Origin: Dolomedes plantarius
Lineage: Eukaryota; Arthropoda; Arachnida; Araneae; Dolomedidae
Assembly (NCBI GenBank): GCA_907164885.2
Contig: OU015495.1
Coordinates: forward strand, 710,230 to 774,229
Direction of reading: 5' to 3'
Length of the DNA stretch: 64,000 bases
Part shown: in pieces, positions 22,947 through 33,910 of the stretch
How positions within the stretch are numbered: the first letter of the stretch is position 1
Layout: every line of letters begins with the position of its first letter
The notes under the pieces: model-generated
What the model was told of the DNA's origin: nothing
Databases searched by the model: none
The model's input: only the letters and a program-made list of their open reading frames with translations
Made by a program: the position numbers and the translations under genes

Positions 22947-24866
22947 GTTTACAGTAAAAATAGTAGGATCAGCGATTTACACATCAGCTTTGCATGATCA
23001 TGATACGCAATAAATGGTTACTGCGGGCAGAAAACAGACTAACTTAAAGTTCTCTGTTATATAGGTTTCTTTTCTGCTTGGTTTATCTGATAATTATGCG
23101 CGGATATTTAGATGTGAGTGATACTGTCTGAGATTAACAGACGCTTACCACGTTTCAAGGAATTAGAATGAATGCCAACTGAACGCCTTGTTCTACATTT
23201 ACGTAAGGGATTTATGTCAATACCGGCGGTTTGATTTTTAACAAGTGTCGAATATGTTAGCATTCTCTTTAGGTATTGTAGGAGACAAGCGTGAATAGTT
23301 TCTCTAACTAAAACTTAAATAAATATGTTATGGGTGATACTTGCAAATTTGAAAATTAATCTGATTTATTAAGCATAAAGGAGTCTTAGGGATAGTAAGG
23401 ATAAGTAGCTAAAATCTAAGGTCCTAGATTGCTGTTGGGGACACCGGAAATGCATTTATATTGGTTTATCTGTGATCTGTTTTACAACTGAGACCTAAAA
23501 ACAAGGCTGATGTCGTATAAAGAAAGTTAACGAAAAGATCTTGCGGCAGTCTGCAGTAAATTGACTAAACATTTTTTGCATAATATCTCGTTAAGGACTT
23601 ATCTTGTTAAAACTACTTAAGGCTTCATAATCATATCAATATAATTTGTGTAGATTGTTTATGGTCTACATATATGACTCCTTTTTCTCAGACCGAAAAA
23701 CACACTGTGATACCACCCAAAATTAAAGAAAATGGTAAGTCCTGGCCTCAGACTGGAGTAGAGTGATTAAACTTTTTTCTTTTTTGTAAACGTGGTTGGA
23801 ACATTGCCTTTTGATATTAGCCTATTGAACACCGCGGAAATTGTTGGATTCTTGTAATAGGAATATCATGCAGGTGAACCAACAAAGGCCCCTGGGGCCA
23901 CCTCAGTTTAAACCGAGCACCCCCAGGGGTCTTTTATGGGGTCTAGTATTCTCTAGTTGCTCCAAACAACATTACAAAGGGGCCTGCAGATTTAATATGT
24001 TCATGCCCAGCATAGACATGAGGTCATTCAATGGAGCTTTTCGGGATTCAATGCAAGCACACTTAGTACCAAATTTCTGAAAGCTAAACACTAGTTTGCT
24101 TAAGGACTCAGCGAAAAACTTCCGTCGAGCCGAAAAAGAACTAGTTACTACACCTTTATTGCATAATTTCTTATAAGGGGAATACTACTTAAGGCTTAAT
24201 AATAACATCAATGTCAAATTCGCAGAATGTTCAAATCCGTCATACATGACACCTTTTTTAACTTATATCACTTACATTCCGTTTAAAAGACAAAGTGTTT
24301 CTGCTTCGACAAAAGCAAGGTTTCGCATGAGCGAGCTAATTTCAAAATCACCTAGATTTTGAAATTAGCTCGCTCATGCGAAACATTCTTCTCAAATATT
24401 GCGATTTTCTAGCTCGATTCATAAGAAAAAGGTTCCACAAACATACTCCACAACAGCAGATGTACCCTGTCTGCCACACAAACGCCTCATGTTTATTTAC
24501 TGCTAACCTCATGTTTAGCTACTGCTTTAGGGATTATTTTAGAATTATTGCTCCTTGTTCAGCGCGTCAGTTGACATCATGTAACTTTACTCCCCATGTT
24601 CATTTACGGGTGAATTTTACTTGCAATATTTTTCCAGTGAAAAATAATGCATTTGGATTCCGTTTACTACATATTACACAAGAAAAAATTCAAAGGATAT
24701 AAAATTTGAAATTTGCCAATGCGTAATTTCTGCAGAGAATTAAATTAATTGCACGTCGCTAATAAGTAAAAATCTTTTTTCGAAAACTAAAATTTAAAAC
24801 GCTTAAAAATTGGTGCATTATATTTAATGATCGAATCTTTTCTTGGTTAGGGCATCTCACTCACTC

Positions 24867-24870
<4 letters not shown>
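22947..24870. other. Upstream of first exon: non-coding with a local duplication and a hairpin
   Basis: About 23573-23690 and 24153-24270 are diverged copies of one sequence (GCATAATATCTCGTTAAGGA versus GCATAATTTCTTATAAGGGG, both followed by ACTACTTAAGGCTT). A perfect hairpin lies at 24320-24384. No gene recognised. Confidence 0.5.
24320..24384. repeat. Perfect inverted repeat, 30-bp arms, 5-nt loop
   Basis: Arm GTTTCGCATGAGCGAGCTAA and on to 24349, loop ACCTA at 24350-24354, then the exact reverse complement to 24384. No T-run or other feature follows. Confidence 0.97.

Positions 24871-24918
<48 letters not shown>
24871..24918. repeat. (TA)n array abutting a Tc1-like element
   Basis: TA run ends directly at the left inverted repeat of 24919-26331; the right side also continues with TATATATATA (26332-26343). 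Confidence 0.97.
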
Positions 24919-24921
<3 letters not shown>

Positions 24922-26331
24922 TCATGGACAAAAAAATTAGCGCATCAAGAAATAATTGCGGGATCGTAACGAAACTTGCAATGAAGGTACATGTCGGGGA
25001 GATATGCAAATGATTAGAAATGAAGCGTGATTGCGCATTACGTATAGCCGGTAGAGGGCGTTGAACATCGTACTCTGTGGAGTATAAAACAGGTAACCAA
25101 AGCTTGTGTGAGTGTGCTGAATCATTTACAAAGGAAGAGCTGAGATAGACATGCCATTACGCCGTGTTCGAAGACAATATAAGCAGTTGCCGCAGTTTGA
25201 GAGAGGGAGAATCGTCGGGATGATGGAAGCTGGGTGGTCAGCTAGGCGAGTAGCTCGTCAATTAGGCCGCTCTGATTGTGTTGTGAGGAGGTGTTGGGAC
25301 CAGTGGACCCGAGAGATGTCATGTACACGAAGACCAGGCTCAGGACGCCCTCGACAGACCAGTCGTCGAGAAGACCGCCACATCGTACGAAATGCACGCG
25401 TACAGCCAACTGCTTCATCGGCCGCCATCCAGGCACAGGTAGCACCTTCACTAGGGGCCTCTGTATCTTCTCGAACCATACGAAGGCGCCTGGCTGAAGG
25501 ACAGTTGGTATCGCGGCGCCCATTACGTGTGCTGCCCTTGACGCCCACCCATCGACGCCTCCGTTTGGAGTTTTGCCGCGCACGAGGAAACTGGACTGCA
25601 GCGGAATGGAACCAGGTCGTCTTTAGCGACGAATCCAGATTAAATCTCGGCAGTGATGACAATCGTGTTCGTGTGTGGAGAGCCCGTGGTGAACGCTTCA
25701 ATCCTGCCTTTGCTGTACAGCGACACATCGCTCCCACAGCTGGTGTGATGATATGCGGTGCCATTGCTTACAATACACGGTCACCCCTAGTATTGTTCCG
25801 TGGCACCATGACAGCCCAGCGGTATGTTCATGAAATCCTGCAACCACATGTGTTGCCACTCATGCAACGGCTCTCAGGAGCCATTTTTCAACAAGACAAT
25901 ACTCGGCCTCATATGGCAAGGATGTCACAAGACTGTCTCCGCACTGTTACTACCCTTCCTTGGCCTGCCCGATCCCCAGATTTGTCTCCAATCGAGCATA
26001 TCTGGGATCATTTGGGACGACGAGTTGGGCATCCCACGAGTTTGAACGAACTAGAGGCAAGGTTACAGCAAATATGGAACGAAATGTCTCAAGACATCAT
26101 ACAGAACTTGTATGACTCAATGCCCGATCGTATCGCATCGTGCATTCGCGATAGAGGGGGTCCAACGGAGTATTAACTCCTCAGTTCTTTTGCCTTTTTC
26201 TCTGAAATAAATTATCCTTTTTCTTTGATTTTCTTATCATTTACTTATATCAAAGTAGTCATTACGAATGTAAAATTTCGTTTCATTTTGACGACTCCTT
26301 CTTGGTGCGCTAATTTGTTTGTCCATGAGTG
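24919..26331 (+). mobile_element. Intact-looking Tc1-like element
   Basis: 1413 bp. Inverted repeats CACTCATGGACAAAAAAATT (left) and CACTCATGGACAAACAAATT (right, reverse complement), TA duplicates at 24917-24918 and 26332-26333. It encodes an uninterrupted transposase. It is the parent type of the 783-bp copy at 18235-19017. Confidence 0.95.
25151..26176 (+). CDS. Tc1-like transposase, 341 residues, uninterrupted
   Basis: Starts [20 protein letters not shown]. Residues about 14-60 form the first helix-turn-helix ([20 protein letters not shown]), then GSGRPR (AT-hook-like), a second region with SSRTIRRRL, and the catalytic domain: Asp160 in VFSDES, Asp249 in FQQDN, Glu282 in SPIEHIW, ending GGPTEY. 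The length is normal for Tc1 transposases. Family role: cuts at the inverted repeats and reinserts at TA. Two things are odd: 32 residues lie between the second Asp and the Glu (34 in classical Tc1), and the usual VWGAI block reads ICGAI. Intact frame suggests recent activity; function is not proven. Confidence 0.93.
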   Translation: MPLRRVRRQYKQLPQFERGRIVGMMEAGWSARRVARQLGRSDCVVRRCWDQWTREMSCTRRPGSGRPRQTSRREDRHIVRNARVQPTASSAAIQAQVAPSLGASVSSRTIRRRLAEGQLVSRRPLRVLPLTPTHRRLRLEFCRARGNWTAAEWNQVVFSDESRLNLGSDDNRVRVWRARGERFNPAFAVQRHIAPTAGVMICGAIAYNTRSPLVLFRGTMTAQRYVHEILQPHVLPLMQRLSGAIFQQDNTRPHMARMSQDCLRTVTTLPWPARSPDLSPIEHIWDHLGRRVGHPTSLNELEARLQQIWNEMSQDIIQNLYDSMPDRIASCIRDRGGPTEY

Positions 26332-26362
26332 TATATATATATAATTTATTTAAATTATTTAT

Positions 26363-26586
26363 ATGTACCGTACGCGTAGTATAGTGATTACCATTCTGAG
26401 CTGCCATGCAGTGGGCTTGGGTTCAAATCCGAAATTTGACTTGGTCGTTTCCATGTCGTTTCCATCACAGGGAGCAAGGTTGGCTCACCTAAATGGTGCT
26501 TCTCTAATAAAGAACGAACACAAATTTGTGGATCCTCGTGGGACAATGTCAGAAGTACCTAACATCACAGACAAGTACCTGCCGCT

Positions 26587-26590
<4 letters not shown>
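26363..26590 (+). mobile_element. tRNA-derived SINE
   Basis: Pol III-type A box TAGTATAGTGATT (26377-26389) and B box GGTTCAAATCC (26420-26430) with about 30 nt between, as in tRNA genes. The flanks do not pair into an acceptor stem and the sequence runs on for 160 nt into a (TA)n tail, so it is a SINE and not a tRNA. Confidence 0.7.
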
Positions 26591-26638
<48 letters not shown>

Positions 26639-26697
26639 TTATATATATATATATATTTATATATGTGTATGTGCGTGTGTGTGTGTGTGTGTGTGTA
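26589..26697. repeat. (TA)n followed by (GT)n
   Basis: TA runs at 26589-26664 with small breaks, then GTGTGTGT to 26697. Confidence 0.95.
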
Positions 26698-27649
26698 TTC
26701 GTCCTGGATCTGGTAAGCAAAGATATAATTGTAAAATTTTGTAAAAAAAATGTTTTGTTTACTTTCCTCATTTTATTTTCATATCATAATTTTGCAAAAT
26801 ATAAAGTAATCAAAAGAAACTATACGATATAAAATATCTGAATTGCACACGCATCACAGGGCTAGGAATAACTGACATTTGCACCCTACAACAACAGTTA
26901 TTGTCAACATTCCGGCTGTCGAGATTGCATGTCTCCCCGCCTTCATAGTTTAGTCTTGAACTTCATGGCTGAACTATATTCTGGAAATTGAATTATTCAT
27001 CAAATAAAATTATATTGGAATAAAGATCTTTTCGCTTGAGATATTCCGTGATTTAATTTCATTGCCACCGATCGGCTTTAATGGAACGTGAAAAAAATCT
27101 ATCATGGATTTACAGTTGAGAATGGTATTTGTGGTTGTAAAGTAAGATAAATTATCTTGCATATGCTGAGTAGTAGCCATACTGGAATCGCTCACCTCAG
27201 AGCTAACCTAAGAAGAAAATTTTTCCAATCATTGTCGATATGGATTTGAATATTATCTTTTTTTTAATTGTACTCCGTAATAAAGAGAAGAAAATTTGCT
27301 CGTGTATATTTTTCATTTTACAAATTTCGTCCACAAAAGAAAAAATACGTTTCAAACACACACACGCACACACACAACAAAGTATACAACATTTCCCCCC
27401 CCCCCCCAAAAAAAAATACTTCAAATTTAAAAATATTATTTACGTTTCTTTTAAAAAAGGAAAATGATATCCGAGAAAAAATAAATTTCTCTAATATGTA
27501 ATACAATTCAAAAATCTTTCAATCGAGGTCGACAATTATCGAAGCAACATTCTACATACGATAACGCTGAGCTGAGGGAATCTAATATGGCTACTATCAA
27601 GCAGCCTAAATTTAAACGGGCGTATTAACCAAATGGAGGATTTCTGAAC
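26698..27649. other. Non-coding stretch in the gene A upstream region
   Basis: Has the repeat block 27185-27325 shared with 17625-17760 and a C13/A9 junction at 27395-27416. The 61-residue frame at 27010-27195 on the minus strand has no recognised relative. Confidence 0.45.
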
Positions 27650-28940
27650 CAGGGTTGCCAAAAGTCCCGGATTTTAAGGGGCAGTCCCTTATTTGTAAAT
27701 TTTGTTCCGCGTTCCGGGGAACTTTGATACGGGACGGCAAAAGTCCCGTTTTTGGCCGAAATCAGAAATTTATTGTATACGAATTGGGCGCATACAAAGG
27801 TCTGTTCACATACTGTCCGGAAGCGTAAAAGGAAAGATGGCGCTGAGACGGAAATAAACCAATCATAGGCGTTAAAAATTTCGTTGCTAATCGTTTTGAG
27901 GTTTGTCATTGGTTAAATATATTTCAATTCTTTAATGCTTCCTCTATCGGACTTCTATGTGAACAGGCCCTTGACGAGAAGGTTGTCTCTATGCGCCGGG
28001 ATCCGAACGACACGACAACAACAGTCTCCGTCTAGTGCTAAATACGAATGCAGATTAGTGTGTGATCGTGTTGATAGATAGTGGAGTTCGAATTAAGTGT
28101 TTGCTATAAAAACTAATCCCTGAATATGAACAGTGTTAATGGTAAATGTTCAAAATCCAGTAGTGATGGGCCGAAAAAAAGGTTATGTGTTTTTAGGGAT
28201 GAATGGATGAAGGACGAAGATTGGCACAGACCTAGTCCCAACAACGCCAATAAGTCACGTTGTAACTATTGTAATAAGGATTTTTCGGTTGCCCATGAAG
28301 GTCGGAGTGACGTAACTCAACATGCTCAGGGTGCCGAGCACAAGAAAAAGAAAATAACTCTTTCATCTAGCAGTAATCTGTCAAAGTTTTCACTACTAAA
28401 GTTTCCTCTGAAAGTGACAAAATCTCTCTAGTAGATTTAGCTACTGTATTTAACACAGTAAAGCACAATATATCATACAATTCAATGGACTGTGGGAACA
28501 CGCTCATTCGAAAACTTTTATATGACTCAAAAGTCGCCCCAAAGATTTCCTGCACACATTATATTATGTACATTGTACAATAATAAAATTAAAAATTTTA
28601 CATACACGTCCCTAGCACTTTATAAGGGCACTTACTTAATTGTAGTAAACTAATAAAATAAAAATCAGTTTTGTACTATATGCCTAAAACAACTTCAAAT
28701 TGTTTTTGATTTGCAAATTTCCTATGTAATTACATTATTGTTTACTTAACCTAAACTCTATGTAAGTTGCAAAAGTGAACGAAAAATGCATTGAAAACCG
28801 CTATTTAAAAGGTTAAATTTTGAAAAATTTCCGGGAGAGTATTCCCGGACTCCCTTTCCCTACGGGGAATTCCATACTCCCCAGTAGTATAGTTATCAAA
28901 ACCCGTCCCTTATTTTCGGTGTTTTTATTTGGCAACCCTG
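27650..28940 (+). mobile_element. hAT-like element, internally deleted
   Basis: Ends CAGGGTTGCCAAAAGTCCCG and, at the right as reverse complement, CAGGGTTGCCAAATAAAAAC; these are typical hAT-type ends. The 8-nt flanks TTCTGAAC and ATTATAAC match only in part, so the target duplication has decayed. It holds a transposase N-terminus only. Confidence 0.75.
28126..28590 (+). pseudogene. hAT transposase fragment with BED-type zinc finger
   Basis: The first frame (28126-28431) starts MNSVNGKCSKSSSDGPKKRL and includes SRCNYCNKDFSVAHEGRSDV then TQHAQGAEHKK, i.e. the C-x2-C and H-x4-H of a BED finger. After a frame change near 28400 it continues SDKISLVDLATVFNTVKHNI and SYNSMDCGNTLIRKL, a block known from hAT transposases next to the finger. 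The RNase-H-like catalytic core is absent, so this is a broken, non-autonomous copy. Confidence 0.75.
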
Positions 28941-29220
28941 ATTATAACATACCTGTGACGTCATATTAATATTTTGGGATTGTCAAGATTAAGAAGCCTT
29001 CACATTTAACACTTTGCGATGGTATATGGCATGAGATACATATATATTTTTTGTTTTATAATTGTTTAATGCCGTGATTAAACAGGTTGCGTTATACCTT
29101 ATTAAAATAAAGCAAGAATACAAATATCAGAAATGTAAAAAAGATCGTGATGTGATTAATTGCATATTTCTCGATGAAAATTTTGTAATGTAAGCTAAAA
29201 ATTTTAATTCATTTACTCAC
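28941..29220. other. Short spacer between the hAT-like element and the distal first exon
   Basis: AT-rich, no feature recognised. Confidence 0.5.
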
Positions 29221-29236
29221 CCGTTGAAATCATCAT
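29221..29236 (-). CDS. Gene A alternative candidate first coding exon (MMISTG)
   Basis: ATGATGATTTCAACGG is 16 nt with donor GTGAGT at 29215-29220. It would join exon 2 in the same phase to read [17 protein letters not shown]. Same length, phase and first 14 intron bases as the candidate at 22931-22946, which suggests duplicated first exons and alternative promoters. Transcript evidence is needed to decide. Confidence 0.5.
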
Positions 29237-29837
29237 AATAAAACCATTAATTGGAGAGTCACGAATTCTTTGGCACACAACATGTAAGCATTAAATCACC
29301 TACTGCTTGAAAACGCGTTTTCTCCGATTCTATGCATACTCTTTTTCTTCATGACTGATCTAGCGTAATTGCTCCTTCAGATGCCAGGTAATCACTTCTT
29401 CGGAGGCCCCAAAGGATAATTGTAATAGCGTTTTTAAAGTTGTGAGAAATGGCAGAAATAATGGAACTAATCCCTCTGTTGTAACTTTCCATTCTGATTT
29501 GGTGTTTTTCACCGATTTAGTGATAATTTTCGACATGCCTCGAGGTGAATGGGTAATTTCTGCCGTTTTGCAATAGGCGAGAGACAATGCAAACTACGTG
29601 CTTCTTTTAATTACAAATATTTCACTGATGAATCCTGAAACATTTTTTTAAAATTTATTCCACAGAATTCATGTATCGGTGAAATATTGAAACCGTAACA
29701 ATATTAGTAGCAAAATTTTGAAATTTTTTTTTCTCTTGCAAACATCAGAACTTAAGAGCCTTTGTCGTAGTAAATTATATTTGCTTGTAATTTTTTAACC
29801 TCCAGAATATCAAAAAAAAGTGTTCAGAAATTACCAC

Positions 29838-31345
29838 TCGGGTACATTTGACCCGTATCTAAAATATATAGGATTTTAAAATATACTAAACAACCACAAA
29901 TTTAAAATGAATATATTTATCGTTAATATACTTTATATAGCATATTAATGTGAAAAAACTATATTATAATGACTTCAAAATTTACTTTCATTGCATTTGA
30001 GTTATTCCGTGCACGTAGTACAAATAATGACGGAATGTTCTCCTCAAACTTTTTTCATACATTTTGCACAGAATGTTCATGTTTTGTGATTTTTTAGAGG
30101 GACAAACGTGACATCTTGATTTTTTTCATGGCGGTTCAGAGGTATCAGCGTGAAGCAGTTCTGAAGCACGCATTGAGGCAGTGACACTCTCTTCATACCT
30201 TGCTAATTCTTCTGCAAGAGAAGATTTCTTCTGAATAAGATAATTCCGTCTTTTCTTTAATTTCCGATTACATTCATCCTTTAAAGACAACCGTATTATG
30301 TATGTATTCATTGCACTAATATCTATCATACTAAAAAATACAGTAAAAGGACACCGATATCTCATGTATTTCACACTATAAGTTCTCACCAATTTGCCCA
30401 TCGTGTCAACACATCATTCGTTTAATTTTAGTCTAGGAATTTTTGTGGGTTTTTTTCCAAACTGTTGTCCGCATCACAAGTGTTATGCATTTCACATAGC
30501 AAAGTAACAACTTTTCCTTTTCTGGGACAGTAAAGAATGATGGTTGCTTCTTTTACTTTTTTTAAAATCCGAATAAATTAGAAAGTACATCTTGGATTTG
30601 TGAACAAAGTGAGTAATTCCGGTTTGTTTTTCCGAATTGTTCCAATAAGAGAGAAATTTTTTGAGGTAAGGTGCGCTGCTAATGCATACGTGTTAAAAAA
30701 TTTATCGCATGTGATATAACGACCAGAATTTTCAATTTCCTTTTACAATCTTTTAAATGCATTTTCTCCCTGGTATGATTCTCATTTTTGGCTGTATATA
30801 CTTCCAATTTCCAAACATACTGTGTTACGTTGTCACAAATAACCCAGAATTTTAAGACAGATTTAGATGGCATGTATTGCCAGAAAGGGTATTTTCCACG
30901 AAAAGCAAATATCTGCTCATCGACAGTCATAGACCAATTAGGAATACAAGGGTTTTATTTGCTTTATATACAAGGCTTTATATAAATAACTGTTCCACAA
31001 CTCAAAATATTGTCTTATTGGCTGTAATTTATCACTTGATATTCTTTTACGTCTCTCAGCAGAACAAATCTTATAACTCTTAATATACTTGTGAATATAT
31101 TTCGATTCATAATGTCATGAATGATATGTTTTAGCAGTATGCAGAAACATCATGCAAACTTGTTTCATGACCCAAAGTTTGCATACTGCTTCATTTTTCG
31201 ATTTATAGACTCCAATATGAAATGTCCAATGAATTTTTTTAGTTCTATATTTTCGATAGGTTTCCATTATTAACCAATGCTCTGCCTTTGTCGTCTGTTT
31301 TATTTTGTTGCTAACAATAATAAATTTCAAGAATGAAAATTTCAT
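29838..31345 (-). pseudogene. piggyBac-type transposase, decayed
   Basis: Pieces read on the minus strand. Around 31190 KSKNEAVCKLW matches the block before the first catalytic Asp. At 30930 TVDEQIFAFRGKYPFWQYMP matches the TVDEQ-FRGR-QY-PSKP block with a catalytic Asp. At about 30520 YCPRKGKVVTLL and at 30401-30126 KLVRTYSVKYMRYRCPFTVF then MIDISAMNTYII match the C-terminal RWP-IDIA-N-Y block. Frames are broken between these. The GGGTACATTTGACCC stretch at 29848-29862 resembles piggyBac end sequences; exact ends and a TTAA pair were not established. Confidence 0.75.
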
Positions 31346-31481
31346 TTTTATTCGTGAAAATGTTCACTTTGCATGAGCAAATATTTCAAAATACTTCATA
31401 TTATAACTGAAAGAAGGTTATTTTTGCATTTTCTATACGTAACTGTATTTATTATATTTTTTCTGGAAGTCCCCTCCCTTA

Positions 31482-32892
31482 GGCTCGGTGCACTCGAGCG
31501 ATCCGGTGTCGTTGCGGTACCGCAGTTGCGATCAGGAGTACATATAGTTGAACTAATCGAGTCACACGGACGAAGGCGTCGCTGCGAATTCGCAACGACC
31601 GGTTTATCCCCTCGTGTACTACTTGATCGCATGAACGACAACGGCTTAGCAGTACCTTCATTTCAATTGTGCAATTCAGACAGACGACATTTTACCGCAA
31701 CAAAATGGCTGAAATGTGTAAACACAGAACTTTTAAAAGAGGAAGTTTAAAAGTTTAGTGAATTGTAGGATATTAAATGTGAAAAGTACCACGACAAAAA
31801 TCTTAAAAGGAGTGCGTGGATAAGAATTTGAATCAGTTTGTATCCAGATTTCGAAGAGAAAAACACAAAAAGAAAAAGAAGAAATTCTTAAGTACAGTTA
31901 TAAAATTATTGTTTTCAATTTAAAAAATAATAAAACAATATCAATTTTAATCAAAACATATTTCAGATAAATTTACATTAGTCATATTTCAGTGCAGTAT
32001 TGATTTTTGATGTTTTCTCCAATGTAATTAGATAAAAATAGCACAGCATAGCAGTAAATAACTTAATTAAAAATGAAACATAAATCTAAACAATATGCTA
32101 AAAAGCAAAAATTAAACATATTTTTCGATTTATGAAACTTTTATTAATTTTTAAATTTAATAACGAACTTCCCATTTCAATTTAGGAAATAATAAAACAA
32201 TATCAATTTTAATCAAAATGCATTTCACATAAATTTACATTAGTCGTATTTTGGTGTTGAATTATTTTTTTAATCCATTTTTTCTAAAAATCACTCAAGA
32301 TTAAAATAATAGAGCATAGCAGTAAATTACATAATTGAAACTTAAACACAACATCAAACAATTAAAATTTGATTAAGTAGAAAGTAAAAATTAAACATTT
32401 TTCCATTTATTAAATTTTTACATATATTGTTACTTTTTTAAATATAACATCTTCCCAGTTGACACTTTTTCCATTCGCATTTATTGTTAAGTTGATCCCT
32501 CCTTGATTTTGCACATTGTTTGGTAAGTTTGCACTGTTTCATTCGGAAGTAATTAAAAAAATAATTCATCATTACACAAGTCTTCATGTAACAAAAAAAA
32601 AAATGTCATTTTAATAATCATGAACTCACCGGTGGGTGGACCCAATAACTTATTTTCCTATATTTTAAATACTTATAAACTAAGTTTGAAAACACAGATC
32701 TTTTTCTCGAGTACACTTCTAACTCCATAGCTTGACTAATACTGTTTAAATTCCATCATTTAAAGAGCTGACCTGTGACGTAAATTTCACGGAACAGCCA
32801 AAACCGCAACGGATTCGCCTCTCGTCTGAATTGAAGACTGCGGCACCGGTGCAAATTCGCAACGACACGGGATCGCTCGTGTGCACCAAGCC
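31482..32892. mobile_element. PIF/Harbinger-type non-autonomous element (large MITE)
   Basis: Inverted repeats GGCTCGGTGCACTCGAGCGA (left) and GGCTTGGTGCACACGAGCGA (right, reverse complement), continuing about 38 nt, with the 3-nt target TTA on both sides (31479-31481, 32893-32895). That combination is typical of PIF/Harbinger. 1411 bp, no transposase coding seen. Confidence 0.8.
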
Positions 32893-33019
32893 TTAGGTCA
32901 GGCGCCCACTGGCAAGTTTTAATTTGGGCAACTAAACAGTTTAGTCACTTGAAAGTTGCCGGATTCCTTCGACAAGCGCCCACTGGCAACTAAATAGTTG
33001 CTTTACACTCAGTTTGAAA

Positions 33020-33910
33020 ATGGATTTCGTGGAAGCTGCATGTGTTTGTGCCCTCGCTCTACGGCGAGAACGTAAACAAAGCCACGGAAGATTTTGGGTC
33101 CATCCAATAATAAATAGGGGATTATTTGACAGGAAGTTTTATAAATTATTTGAAGATTTAAGAGTACTCCCAACAAAATTTTTCAACTACTTTCGGATGA
33201 GCGTTGAAAGTTTCGAGAAACGGTTGTTATTAGTGGGGCCCAGTATTTCTTACCAAAATACAAGATTACGTTTGGCTATACCACCGCAGGAAAGATTAGC
33301 TGTGACTTTAAGGTAAGAAAAAATATTTTCTTAAAAATTTGCAAGTTTATTGAAATAAAATACATATTACAAACACTTTTTTGTAAAAAATTTTTCGACT
33401 GTGCTTCTAGCAATAGTGGATTGCGATTACAAATTCATTTATGTAGAAGTTGGAGCATAGGGTTCATCAAATGATTCTGATATTTATAAACAGTCAGCAT
33501 TTTCAAGGTTGTTTGAAAGAAACCAATTAAAAATTCCAGAACAAAGTTGTCTCCCTAATGACGACAATGGAACGGCAATGCCATTTACTCTAGTGAGGGA
33601 TGAGACATTTTCTCTTTCACAGTTTGTATTATGACCATATACCAGCAGAAATCTGTCCGTAAAACAACGTATCTTTAATTACAGATTAACAAGAGTCCGC
33701 AGACTGGTAGAATGTACATTTTTGAATTTTACCAAACAAATGGAGAATATTTCCCAGGCCTCTCGATACCAGTATTGAATTCGGTGAATCTGTTATTAAA
33801 GCATGCTGCATTCTACACAATTTTGTTAGAAAACATGATGGAATACGTTTTGAAGAGACTCAAAACGTCTTTGACTGTACATTGGAATGAATCTCTACAG
33901 TTGGAGTAAG
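33020..33910 (+). pseudogene. PIF/Harbinger-type nuclease (HARBI1-like), decayed
   Basis: The first frame (33020-33316) starts MDFVEAACVCALALRRERKQ and has RFWVHPIINR, KFFNYFRMSVESFEKRL and PPQERLAVTLR, the N-terminal pattern of Harbinger transposases. At 33399-33455 FSTVLLAIVDCDYKFIYVEV matches the core with a catalytic Asp, and at 33685 RLTRVRRLVECTF matches the later block with RARR-VE. A middle section is missing and there are stops. The element starts just right of the MITE (about 32898; GGCGCCCACTGGCAA occurs at 32901 and 32978). Its right end was not found. Confidence 0.78.

Noticed and set aside
23841..24080. 79-residue frame MLDSCNRNIMQVNQQRPLGP
   Set aside because: No recognised family, no splice context, and it lies between repeated non-coding blocks.
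25242..25764. Long antisense frames over the intact transposase
   Set aside because: Shadows of a GC-richer coding region; no family resemblance.
26377..26430. tRNA gene
   Set aside because: A and B boxes are present but there is no acceptor stem, and the sequence continues as a repeat body; called a SINE.
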